Assembly: GCA_035079385.1 (NCBI GenBank)
Contig: JAVHKY010000054.1
Span: forward strand, 15,914,501 to 15,978,500
Source: Aspidiotus rigidus
Lineage: Eukaryota; Arthropoda; Insecta; Hemiptera; Diaspididae
Direction: 5' to 3'
DNA: 64,000 nucleotides
The notes under the pieces are model-generated. The model was not told the origin of the DNA. It saw only the letters and a list, made by a program, of their open reading frames with translations, and searched no databases. Shown here piece by piece: positions 54,001-64,000 of this stretch (its first letter is position 1; every line of letters starts with the position of its first letter). A program made the position numbers and the translations under genes.

Positions 54001-54835
54001 AGCTACCCCTTTTGTTATTTCAAAATATTTCCTCTCTACATCGGTTTTAATTCATGCTCTTGTTTTGAGATAAATGTTTTGTATTATTTTTATGTAATTT
54101 TCTGGGATCCCGTGGTCTTTTAACGACTTAATCATAAAGTCATGTTTCACTGTATCGAATGCTTTCTTGTAGTCTATTTATGCTAGGTATAAGCTGATTT
54201 GGGATTCCCAATCACTTTCATGAAGCGAATCTCACAAGAAGCACATTTCACGAAAATATTTTCCGCACATTTTTCGATTATTTGGTTTGTAGTATGTAGA
54301 TGATCTATTGTCGAAAAACCCTTACGAAAACCTGCTCGTTTCCTGTAGGCTACTATTCGTCTATGAGAGGTCGTAATCTTTCTTGGAGAACTTTCAACAA
54401 GATTTTTTGGCCTGTTACACGGAATGTTATTGGACGATAGTTTTCTATTTTATGACGGTTCCTTTTTTCGAGATCAAAGTAATATCCGCTAGATTCCAAT
54501 CCATATAGGAACTTTGGATGTCTCACGGATTCTGTTGAACAGTTTTGTTAATACTCAGACTATTCTCTTCTCAGTGTGATAATTCTAGTTCATCAGCTCT
54601 TCCACTACGGCTTGTATACTTCTTTGTTCTCTTTCTTCAGAGCCTCGTGACCCCTTCTGGGCTCTTCGACTTCTTTCAAGATCCTTGAAACATCGATTCC
54701 AGTTTTCAGGACAGTCGTTTTGATGATTTTTCACTCTCGTGGTAATATCTTCCTGAATTCTGATTCGGACATTTCTGTATCGTCTTTTTCGTCTTCAAGG
54801 TTTATTTAATTAGTAGGCGACAATTTCCACAGTGG
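54001..54835 (-). pseudogene. RTE-like LINE reverse transcriptase fragment (minus strand)
   Basis: Reading leftward: TGIDVSRILKEVEE (about 54690), NYRPITFRVTGQKIL (about 54420), RAGFRKGFSTIDHLHTTNQI (about 54320), then IDYKKAFDTVKHDFMIKSLK (about 54175-54115) and HGIPENYIKIIQNIY. This is RT motif order from an RTE-type element, distinct from the adjacent I-like LINE. Several in-frame stops and at least two frameshifts. Truncated at 54001 just before motif B. Confidence 0.8.
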
Positions 54836-55235
54836 CGTTGCGACGTTATTTGACTACTTCACTTCTGCAGACCTAAAAATGGTTGGTGAGAAGAAACGCA
54901 CTTACAGAGAGCACACGCATAGGTTACGCCGGTTTTCGTCGAGGTTTTCTACAAGTTTGCAGGATTTAGCTTGATTAGCAGAGTAAAATCGGCTTGATAG
55001 TACCATCGTAACGAAACTCCAGGGGACCTCTTTAACGAGAATCAATGCAGGTTCTCGTGGTAAATTAGTAAAATGGCTAATGATATAAATTTTCTAATTC
55101 TCACCTCCGTAGAGCTTTTCGTGTCTTGGATTAAAAAATGTTCTTTTTGAATTTGCAATAATTGATTCTTTAGTGATCGATGTGGGGAAATAATACCAAG
55201 TTTTCTTTTTCTCGTTTTACAGATTCATATCGACA
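54836..55235 (+). other. Upstream region of the F-box gene with a candidate 5' leader intron
   Basis: A pyrimidine tract ending TTTTACAG (about 55215-55222) is a good 3' splice site 13 bp before the start codon. A plausible donor, GTAAAT, lies near 55060, giving an intron of about 165 bp, or the first exon may lie further off. No TATA box was identified. The 5' exon is unproven. Confidence 0.4.
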
Positions 55236-56624
55236 ATGACTCCTCCAACGATATCATGCCTGCCGAACGAGATGCTCAGTATGATTTTCCTGTACTTGTC
55301 GACCCAAGAAAGGAAGGCGGTCAGGTTGGTCTGCTGGCATTGGTTTTGGTGGGCATCGATATCACCGATTACTAAGAACGAAAAATTAATGATTCGAGGT
55401 GGCACTATCCCGCTGGATAAAATTTCAGGACACCTCCGAAACAGGATCATTCCGAGGGACACGATGGAATTTTTCGGGATTCCGATCGGTTTACTGTCCA
55501 GAAGAGTGTGGCAAGTCTGTGACAACTTACGCCAGCTACACATTCGTGACTGCTGTTTGGGAAGCAAGGACGTACAGAGAATTCTCTATACGTGCTCCAA
55601 CTTAAGCAGCGTCACGTTTGCGTACGGTGATCCGCAGAATGGTTTCAGCGGGTCAAAGCTTGCCCGTATTTGTGATTCCCTCATCGAGAAAGGAATCAAG
55701 CGAACCGAGATGACTTCGGTTTCGTTCTCGATGAAGGAATACATGAATACGATCGTGTTTCGGAAGATTCATGAAATCTTCCCAAATATGAGGGTGGTTT
55801 CCGTAACGAGTGGCAACCAACTAATACGGGACCTCGTCGTCGAAGAAGAAGAAGAAGATGCTGAACTGACATCGAAGTTGGAGGTCCTCGTTTTTCGGAA
55901 CCACCCTCTAAACTTTGTGAACCACCTCAAGTACGACGGTATTCGTGAGCTACACCTACCGGTACTTGAGGCACAAAGTACTGGCTCGAGGAAAGAAGCC
56001 TTCCTTGGCTTCTTCTCGAGCCAGTTATACTTGGAGGTGGTCAATTTGGACCTGAAATTGATCACCGACCAAGTTGTGGTGAAGGAGATCATCTTCGTGG
56101 TCTTGAGTTGCCCTTCGTTACGACAATTTTCGATCACTTCGTCTGCTGAGGTTTCTTTCAGCAGCGAGGAAGTCGAAAAATTGGTCTCGGACATGAAGAA
56201 GCTAACACATTTCCACGTCGACGTCTTCATTTCGGCGGAATGGTTGCCACCAGCGTCCCTTGATACGACGGCGGAGATGGAGAGTATGACTCTGAAAAAT
56301 GGGACGTACGCAGATGAGAATAGGATCTTTTCTCATCTGCTGGTCCATTGCCCCCGTCTCAAGGAACTAACGTTTACGAATCCAACGGCGATCGTACTCG
56401 GCGAGATCCTTGAGACGTTGGTGAATTTGGAAAGGCTGACTTTGTCGGTCTATCCGGTTCTCGGAGGCAATGGTGGCGAAGCATTTTCTCAGCGGTCATT
56501 CACCATTGAGAAATTGACCAAATTACAATATCTGAAGATACATGATCTTGATGAAGTTCTTTTCACGGAAGACTTCATTACAACATTGATCGGCGACGCG
56601 CAGATCAATGTCGTACAGATGTGA
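55236..56624 (+). CDS. F-box / leucine-rich-repeat protein (462 aa)
   Basis: Probable substrate-recognition subunit of an SCF-type ubiquitin ligase: the F-box binds Skp1 and the repeats bind a target. The F-box spans about residues 6-45 (CLPNEMLSMIFLYLSTQERK, then VRLVCWHWFWW), with the usual LP, hydrophobic and V-C-W positions. From about 90 onward there are irregular leucine-rich repeats of 25-30 residues (LRQLHIRDCCLGSKDV, LEVLVFRNHPLNF, LRQFSITSS, LKELTFTN, LERLTLSVYPVL, LQYLKIHDLDEVL). An acidic run, EEEEEDAEL, lies near 203-211. No stop or frameshift is present. GC content and codon use are clearly higher in GC than the flanks, which supports selection. The coding part is one exon. The orthologue and target are unknown. 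It is the only convincing host gene in the window. Confidence 0.9.
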   Translation: MTPPTISCLPNEMLSMIFLYLSTQERKAVRLVCWHWFWWASISPITKNEKLMIRGGTIPLDKISGHLRNRIIPRDTMEFFGIPIGLLSRRVWQVCDNLRQLHIRDCCLGSKDVQRILYTCSNLSSVTFAYGDPQNGFSGSKLARICDSLIEKGIKRTEMTSVSFSMKEYMNTIVFRKIHEIFPNMRVVSVTSGNQLIRDLVVEEEEEDAELTSKLEVLVFRNHPLNFVNHLKYDGIRELHLPVLEAQSTGSRKEAFLGFFSSQLYLEVVNLDLKLITDQVVVKEIIFVVLSCPSLRQFSITSSAEVSFSSEEVEKLVSDMKKLTHFHVDVFISAEWLPPASLDTTAEMESMTLKNGTYADENRIFSHLLVHCPRLKELTFTNPTAIVLGEILETLVNLERLTLSVYPVLGGNGGEAFSQRSFTIEKLTKLQYLKIHDLDEVLFTEDFITTLIGDAQINVVQM

Positions 56625-57049
56625 ATCTTCAGATAATGAATTTGGTTAATTTACCTGCTTTTGTAGTTTGGGCGCATCGAATCATTGAGTTTTCCTTCTG
56701 TAGTAATCGGTGGCATGGTTGAAGAATTGGAGATATACGAGCCGATGTAAATATTTCCTGGGAATGTTGCCAATGACTCGCCTTCATGGTTCAAGTATAA
56801 TAATATAAGTAATTTTAGTAATGATAATATTAATAATAATTACCTTGGCGGTTGCCTAGTAGATTCTTCCAACACTGAAATTATATCCGAAAGGGTCGAT
56901 TCCGGTGTTGGGAGAAACAAAATTAAAAGCATACGCAACCCGCACCCACTCCATCATGGAGAACGGGCGGTGTTGTACATGCGACACGAACGAGTAGTAA
57001 TAATATTATTCCTCTACTTTACGCCGTTTCTTCCACTCCTGGACATGGC
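56625..57049. other. 3' flank of the F-box gene
   Basis: AT-rich with AATAATAATT runs at 56800-56845; the likely 3' untranslated region. No exact AATAAA is seen close to the stop. Confidence 0.4.
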
Positions 57050-57640
57050 TTCAGAAAAACAAAAAAAAAAAAGAAAAAAAAATGAAAAAAACGAAAAATG
57101 AAAAAAAAATATATTTTGTAAGATGTACATAGAGGATTTCATTTCATGTCATTTATGGTAATAATTTATGCTTTTAACTTATACTTCCGCTCCTAGACAG
57201 GGCTATATATCAAGGAAAAAAAAAAAAAAAACGATTATGAAAATATTAACTAGTAAGATGTACATAGGAATTTTTCTTTGAAGCCATTCAACTCCTTTTC
57301 TTTTGACTCGCTTCTCTTGAAACGGCAGTGAATTCGTATAATTTGGTGCCACAAGAGAACGAAAAAATAAAAAAAATGCAAAAAAAAGATAAGAAAATTC
57401 AGGAAAAAAATTTGATTTGTAAGATGTACGGAGGAAATTTTTTTCTCAGTCATTAAGCTCCTTTTCAGCCAAGATACTGCTGTTAAAGACTTGTCTTTAG
57501 GTACCTTCTATGCTGCATAAATACACACTCAAAAAAGAACCAGTACAGATAAAAAGAGTAATAATTTACTAGTAAGCTCGACGGAAGAAATTTCTTTTCA
57601 TTCATGTAGCCCATCTTAATGGCTGTTTTTATAACATTTG
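57050..57640 (+). repeat. Tandem repeat of about 135-165 bp, four units
   Basis: GTAAGATGTACATAG-type anchors at 57118, 57254, 57419 and a variant at 57572. Each is followed by GGAAATTT(C)TTT(C) and CATTCA-like sequence and preceded by a long A-rich run. It lies downstream of the F-box gene in the same direction and could be part of its 3' region. Confidence 0.65.
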
Positions 57641-60600
57641 GGTGCCATTAGTTCCCCTTTGTTGAAGCGTCCATGAGTATTATATCTGATGATGCAGTTT
57701 GGGGAAGATACAGAAAAAAGAAAACAATGATTGATGATGAAAAAAATCATAAAGTTTTGCATGGTAGGAGACTAACTCTTGTCTCGGTTCCCCTCATAAA
57801 CCATGGAAATTTATCAAATGTGCTGAAACAGGAAAGCTCGAGGATTCTTATGACCTGATTATCGGTGTACTTCGACTTTCATCACGTTATTTCTGTTCTT
57901 CTCCTTCATTGGATTCACTCCTTATCTATGTTTTCTAATCAAATGAAGGGTCCTCTACGATTTCTGTAATTTTGAAATGAAGCTGTCTGAATAGCTATTT
58001 TTAGCCGAAACTTAGAACTGTTTAGTAATCTCATTATGACTTTGACGTCAGTGCTCAAGTAAATGAATGAATTGCCTGAAACTACTCCTCGTACTGGTGA
58101 GACTTTTGGGTGGTCAAGTGTCCTGATAATCTGTGATCTGTAAGCGTATCTGTGATAGTCCGGGTCGTGGCGGAAGTAAAAGCCTTGTTGGTGTGACTCG
58201 AAGGAGCGCCAACAACGCCTCGAAACCTTGGTGGTGCGCTTATTGCTGTGTCGAGAGATGTCTGGCGCAAACAGGTCGGCACAACTTGAATGCACCGTAG
58301 GGCGGCTTATTGGTATGGTGATGGCGTGCTGCACTCAACTCGGCGAGTATCTGATGTGATATTTGTGATATATTATGTGTAAATGAGATGATGGAAGTGC
58401 TGATGCGCTCATAGTTCACATCAGACTTGGAGTTGTTCTTAGGCTTCCAGTAGTCTTTTCAGCCCTCTAAAATGAAGAAATGAAAAGAGAGTAAATATTT
58501 TGAAGCAATCTGCTTTCTGAGGCAAGACTCTTCGTTGTATTTATTCTGTCTTTTATATCTTCTGCCTTATAGTCCGATTGGAAATCTAACATCATAAGAA
58601 AATAAATTCAGTTGATACGTGTATTGATTGATTAATTCAAGACTGACCAATTAAATTTATTCGATTCTGAGAAGCCTAATTCAACGTAGCGTGTATCCGT
58701 TGTATCAAACATTATCTGATGAAGAAGACGAACAGAAAAACTCATCTTAGGAATTTACCTAATTTTTCTGCTTCTTTTTTTCCAAATTTTTAAAAATTAG
58801 AGGAACTAATCGTACCCTTTTTCTGCCTAGATAATACGGGAGAAACATACAACTCTTTTTAACTGTATCGTTTCTTTTTTTGTATTTTTTTTCCTTGTCC
58901 AAAAATTTTAGATGCCCGATTCTGTAGTGTTTCAAATGATTTTAGTCAAGTATATACTTACAGATTATTCTTTACCTACATAGGCTTAATTAAAGATTTG
59001 GCGCGGAGCAAAAGGCGGGGGAAGAATGAATAACATCTGATTTTTATGAGACATAAACAGGGGGAAAAAATGGAAAAATTAAAGAACAATACTTGTTGTC
59101 ATGTCCGTCCTGTACCCTCTCTCACTATATCCAGGCCTACTACCGTTGACATTCTTCTATGCTTAAAACTACGTGCTCGATGAGAATATTCACATTACTT
59201 CTTTGGAATGATTTTCCTTATACCTTCAGTTACATTGACCTGAATTAGGCATTACAAAGTTTTGTGTTCTGATTTCAATATTTTCGATCTTCTATCACAC
59301 TTTTACTGACTTACTTGTATAGTTTCAAGAATAATTGAAATTTGTACATATATATTATTTCTAAGACAACTTTTATCTCTATTTCATTATACCTATCAGC
59401 TTGACCCTCTGATGTTCCTTTATTATGCGGTAGTTGTAATATATTTTTATAATTAGGTACTTCATCTATTACCTCATGGTAATTTTTATGTGCATTTTTT
59501 TTTCTAATCCCTACGTAATATTACTTGTGATTTTTTGCTGCCTAATCTCTTAAGCAATTACGCCCATTTATGCACCTGATTCATTAATCCTGTGTGTGCA
59601 ATTTCTAGTAATCAACATAATTTTTCTTGTAAATACTACCATGTCTCATTTATTTAACGACGACGAAATTACGGTTTTAATTATTGTATTTTTATGATAG
59701 GCCATGATGTTCTAAAATTGATGGAAACGCACCTCATCTTTCTCGTTGAAATTGAAAAATCTGTCGTACACGTATCATTCATTATAGTAGGTATATCGTC
59801 ACTACCTCGCCCGTAAAAATTTGGAACATATTTTGCCGGGCAATCACTTTGATCCCCTGCTCTCTCTAGAGATCATAAAATCCGGGTACTAATTTATCTA
59901 ATTATATCTTCGAATTGGATAACAATAATGTCGATACCTAATGTTTGATATTCCTGTCCGAAAGAGAAAAGCCTGAAATTAGGTGTACTAGAGTGTTCAA
60001 TTCGTTCTAATTTCCTCTAGCTGTCATTACCTAGCGGTGTGATTGAAATAATCGTTATCATGTTGGTACTACTATTCTTAGATATCATTCAGGGCATATG
60101 CTTACCAAAGTTTGGAAGTTCCCTTAACGAACCTTTATTTATTAAGATGCACCTGTTGAATTTTATTCAAATCTCTTAATCGGAGTACATTTTTTGTATG
60201 AATGCTTTATAATATTGTATCCTAGGATTCTAGTTCATTTTTTTAAATATGGTGTACATTGTTTTCTTTATAAGATTGAGACGATCAGTTCAGCAGATGC
60301 GAACATCTCACAATCGTAAATTCTTGATTTTCTTAAAACTTTGTCCCATAAGAAATATACTGGAAGAAAATACGGATTTGAGATTCTCAAAAGTCATTGA
60401 GATTCGAAGCCTAATTTCAAAGATTTCGAGAATTCGGAAATTCAACTCGAACCTAAAAAAGAGTGGGAGAATTGGTCAAGTCGGAGCAGACAAGCAGACA
60501 TCTCGCTGCCCAAAGTTTTTGGAGTTCACACACGAAATTTCACTCAAATTAATATAGACCCCTTCTTGACTTTTTTAATTTTAGGCTGCTTGGGTCAAGA

Positions 60601-61175
60601 GAAGGTTTCAAAGTTCTTACTGTACATACGCATCTTGATCATATTAGACATCATTCAAAACTTTCCTACGTTTCTCTTCCCACACTATCTGTATAAATGG
60701 GTTCAATTGAAATGATAAGTCAACATTTTCTGGTATTTATGAGGAACAATTTCACAATAGGGCGTAAGAAATATATCAATTCGAAAGATATTTTTTTCGT
60801 CATAACAGCCGAGAACTCAAATTTTCATAAATAGCCATTTTTCACTTTTTTACCCGTTTTGCAATTTATATTATTTCTTGGCTCCAAAGACGACGACGGT
60901 TTGTCGGCATATTTTTAACCACACCTGCAGTCGCGATTGCAGCCAGTCCTAAGTCTGTGATAAAGTGGGAAGGAAAATATACGACCGCCGTTAATTTCTT
61001 GGAGAATGGAAAAATGTTTGGATCATATTTTATGCTGTATCCGTTTTTTATAGATTCGGTTCAGTATTGGAGCAATACAGGAGGTACGTATTCATCAGAT
61101 ATCGCCTATTAGAATAATATTAATCATATTATACACACATTTTCAAAAAAGGTTTACGGTAACACTACATTGGTA
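57641..61175. other. AT-rich stretch without an identified gene
   Basis: No recognisable protein on either strand. A 131-codon minus frame at 57939-58334 and a 102-codon plus frame at 60249-60557 are open but resemble nothing, are not bounded by splice signals I can trust, and are within chance expectation. Confidence 0.4.
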
Positions 61176-61180
61176 TAGAA

Positions 61181-61352
61181 CAGGGGTGTCGTGATCCCCG
61201 AAAGTTCACGAAGATTTCGCCACCCAAAAAGTTTTTAACGAGCAAAAAAAAAAAAGACCCCCCAATAATGTTACGAGAAGAAAGGAAAACCCGCCCCCTA
61301 AATTTCCTACGAAGAATCATCTTCAAGAGAATGGCCTGACGCGGCACCCCTG
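61181..61352. mobile_element. 172-bp MITE with hAT-like termini
   Basis: Starts CAGGGGTGTCGTG and ends CGCGGCACCCCTG, inverted termini matching at 11 of 13 positions. TAGAA is duplicated at both sides (61176-61180 and 61353-61357). CAGGGGTG ends recall hAT elements, but those make 8-bp duplications; here only 5 bp are clear. The interior is A-rich and non-coding. Confidence 0.75.
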
Positions 61353-61357
61353 TAGAA

Positions 61358-62278
61358 GATGTTTCCGTAGCCTTCAATCGTAATTTCACAAAATTCTGGT
61401 AGTTATTTAGTTTTAGTTGCTTGACGAAACCTTTGGACACGAGCGCGAAAAAACAACTAGCTGAATATCATTTAGGTCCGTAGTTTGAGTAATTTGCCGG
61501 GGAAGAACCAAAACACGTTCTGGACCTCTCATGCATCAGGTATAGTCCTCTACTCGGGATTCTAGTGCTTTAAATTGGCAAGTATCTGTATTTGAAAATT
61601 GTTGGGTTTGTTTTCTGATGCATGCATTAAAGTGGGTTTTCAATTAAACATTGGTAAGTACTCAGTTTGACAAGTGCATACCCGACTATAACTTGAAGAT
61701 TCCCTGAAATTGTATGGTCTTTTGTTCATACTGTATTCTGATTCTTAACTTGCTGGAATTCTTTCAGCTTACTTTTGTTTCAGCTACATATGGATTTTTT
61801 CAGAGAATGTGCTATTAATTTCACTGGAAGTGCAATCACGTCCGGCTAGGAACATTTGTCCAGTGTTGATCGTACGAAAGTCCTCTACTGCTATCTAAAA
61901 GGCTTCGCGAGATCGAGAATTTGGAACACATATTGTCCGACTGTCTCCGTATCACCCATGGCTGGCCTTGAGAAACAATCTGTAAGGAGAGAACAGTACT
62001 GTGCCTAAGGCGTTAGAAAATTTGCATTTCAGGGTATACAGCAGACTATATACTGATGTGCGCTTCAAAGCAAACTGAGAAAAGCCAAATAGCTGAACCG
62101 AGGACGTCCGCCTATCGTAAGACAGTGTAGTCCATCAAAGTAGCAAAGATAGGATATGTATCTACAAAACGAACGTTAATGGGTGTACCAAAAAATTACA
62201 GCAGCTTAGTTACTAAAAACGAGTAAGGTTTTTAGCAGAGAACTTGTTTTATGAGGATTTTTTGAGAAAATTAGCCGT
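61358..62278. other. Non-coding stretch
   Basis: Nothing recognised. Confidence 0.4.
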
Positions 62279-62660
62279 GCCCCATTTGGGAAAAAACTTG
62301 GAAAAATTTCGACTCTCGAGTTATACATTTAGAAGTCCCTAAAATAGGTCCAGATCACTGATGATGTCCTAATTTATACTGGGTTTATCTAGGCCTCCTT
62401 CAACTAGCTTTTTACTTGGTCTATGCTTGATACTTGAATTTTCGATTCCAAAACCAACATGACCCATACAACATGTTCTCGGCGTTCCTCGATTAACTTC
62501 GTTAAGAAAGCGTTAGTTTTATCTCTCTCACTCTCACTTTCACACGGAAAAAAGAAAAATACTGAAAAAATACATTGAATAAGCATCATAACTAATTATC
62601 ATTAATCATCGCAATCGTCATGATTATTGAAGTCTAAAAAGCATAAGCGATAATGGAAGA
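62279..62660. repeat. Fragments of the mosaic and minisatellite repeats
   Basis: 62287-62330 is a single 45-bp minisatellite-like unit (CTTGGAAAAATTTCGACTC). 62380-62470 resembles 10560-10655 (CTAGCTTT and GGCCT(C)CTT segments). 62590-62660 resembles 13440-13540. Confidence 0.5.
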
Positions 62661-62899
62661 GAGAAGCATCATGTTTACACTCGGCAAACAAAAATTAAAA
62701 AAAAAAACTAATAATTTCTACTTCGTTTACTGTATTACTGTTCTCTTTTAAGAGACAGATACTCTCTGATTTTCCAGGACAAATGAACAAACCGTGCCAA
62801 TATTAAAGCGAAAAGTATTCATCACCGACCCCCCTTACTTAGAAAATAATTTGACTTACGTGATTTTAAAAATTACTGATTCAAGTACGTCTACATGTA

Positions 62900-63530
62900 C
62901 CCATACAATCTTTAGAAGCTGCATACAGTCGCAGAAAATGGAACATTCGAGTTGTTATACTGTAGGAGATTACAAAATGGCGTCATAGTGATACAATTTA
63001 TAAACTGAGTTTTATTGTTCATTCTACAAATATTTGGCTTGATTGACAGGTCATCGGTAGGTATTTGATCTAAAGAGAAGAAGTGACTCTCTCAATGATC
63101 TTTGCATTGTGAGAAGAAAAGTCGTTTACTACTCATGCGACCGCGTGAGTGTTTTTTAGCTTGGTCTCGTCAAAATTGATCGAGTGAGTTATAATTGTTT
63201 AAAAGTAATAAGTCTGACAGCGAAAGACAAAGGTTAGTACAATCTGTATATAAACGTTGTCCAAACATTTTTACGAGCGCATCGTTGCCAAATCAGTTTC
63301 GGTGGTGTCCGTTAAGTAACCAAATTGTAAAATCAAAACAGGTATGGGCTGCGGAATATCGAAGAATTTGAAGAAAATTCCACGAAATTTCGTAACGTCT
63401 AAACAGAGAGAATTAAAAAAAAAGAGTGTACACCTATATGCTTTCATGAAACGGGACGATTCAAAAAAATTGAGGGAGGAAGAAATACCTGTACCTACAA
63501 TGAAGTGACCGACGAACCGTACAATATTTG
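62900..63530 (+). repeat. Dispersed repeat, copy B (partners at 19590-19720 and 21550-21900)
   Basis: 62924-62995 matches one unit of 19536-19800. 63158-63530 matches 21550-21900 in the same orientation. The two segments are about 1.8 kb apart in the first locus and 0.2 kb apart here. Confidence 0.65.
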
Positions 63531-64000
63531 ACAAATGTACGAATCTAATCTAACGACGACATACTCAACGATTAAAACGTACGGAGTAATTTGAATAGAG
63601 CCACAGAAATGAAAATACACGGGAGCGCTTTCGATTAAAAAACCATTGTCAACGGGGACGTGAAAGCAACTGAACCAACTCCGGCCGGCAACAAGAACTA
63701 CCGAGGAGGACATGACTGAACTAGCGAGTCATCACAATGTGAATCATACTCATAAACTAATTCAATCAAACCCTCATCAGGTATGTACCTGTTGAGCATA
63801 TTTAGGTTATCATTATTCAGATGCGGCAAATAATTTCTATGTGTTCTAGCGCGGTACGTTTGAAAGCCGAGGACTCTCTATGGAGGAGGGACTCAGATCC
63901 CTCTATGAAACCATGGCCAGTGGTAATAAGATGGTCCGCAAATGCCGAATCACCCAATTTCTTCTTTTCCCACGCCTTCCTATGCTCATATATTCTAATT
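63531..64000. other. Non-coding right edge
   Basis: No gene seen; the window ends inside this stretch. Confidence 0.4.

Noticed and set aside
57939..58334. 131-codon minus-strand frame
   Set aside because: No recognised domain, no supported splice or start context, and length within chance for 64 kb; kept only as a remark.
60249..60557. 102-codon plus-strand frame
   Set aside because: Basic, low-complexity translation in AT-rich DNA; no family resemblance.

Overview
This is an AT-rich animal nuclear segment, most likely from an insect or another arthropod. It has no operons, no rRNA or tRNA gene that I can see, and almost no host coding sequence. Transposable elements of several ages fill much of it. 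The arthropod reading rests on insect-style Ty3/Gypsy and LINE proteins, a short (TTAGG)n-like tract at about 12341 and an F-box/leucine-rich-repeat gene. I cannot name the species.

Layout. 1-10.6 kb: a mosaic dispersed repeat is split by E1 (816-8798), a young Ty3/Gypsy element with one long Gag-Pol ORF and an extra third ORF before the 3' LTR. A LINE 3' fragment (8981-10053) follows. 10.6-14.4 kb: the tail of an integrase-like transposon protein, another copy of the mosaic repeat and a small nested LINE. 14.4-19.1 kb: E2, a second young Gypsy with identical LTRs, no recognisable protease and a probable self-priming binding site. 19-24.4 kb: non-coding repeats, including a 153-bp near-perfect palindrome between duplicated arms. 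24.4-29.9 kb: E3, a third young Gypsy with identical LTRs, inserted into a 45-bp minisatellite. 30-37.4 kb: a LINE remnant and tandem repeats. 37.4-42.1 kb: a decayed relative of E1, itself interrupted by a DNA transposon with 261-bp inverted termini (38878-39991). 42.2-54.8 kb: minus-strand LINE remains and more repeats. 55.2-56.6 kb: the one convincing host gene, an intact 462-codon F-box/LRR protein. 57-64 kb: tandem repeats, a 172-bp MITE and sequence in which I see no gene.

Functional reading. E1, E2 and E3 look recently inserted: identical or nearly identical LTRs, clean 4-5 bp target duplications and long open frames. Each nevertheless has an oddity in a replication function: Arg for the first integrase zinc-finger His in E1, no protease in E2, and Asp-Cys-Ala at the protease active site in E3. 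Help in trans from intact relatives is one explanation. The most novel item is the 217-aa third ORF of E1, in the position of env but basic/acidic in composition, without membrane segments, and ending in a Cys/His cluster. Identifications come from reading translations and comparing sequence by eye; no database search was run.
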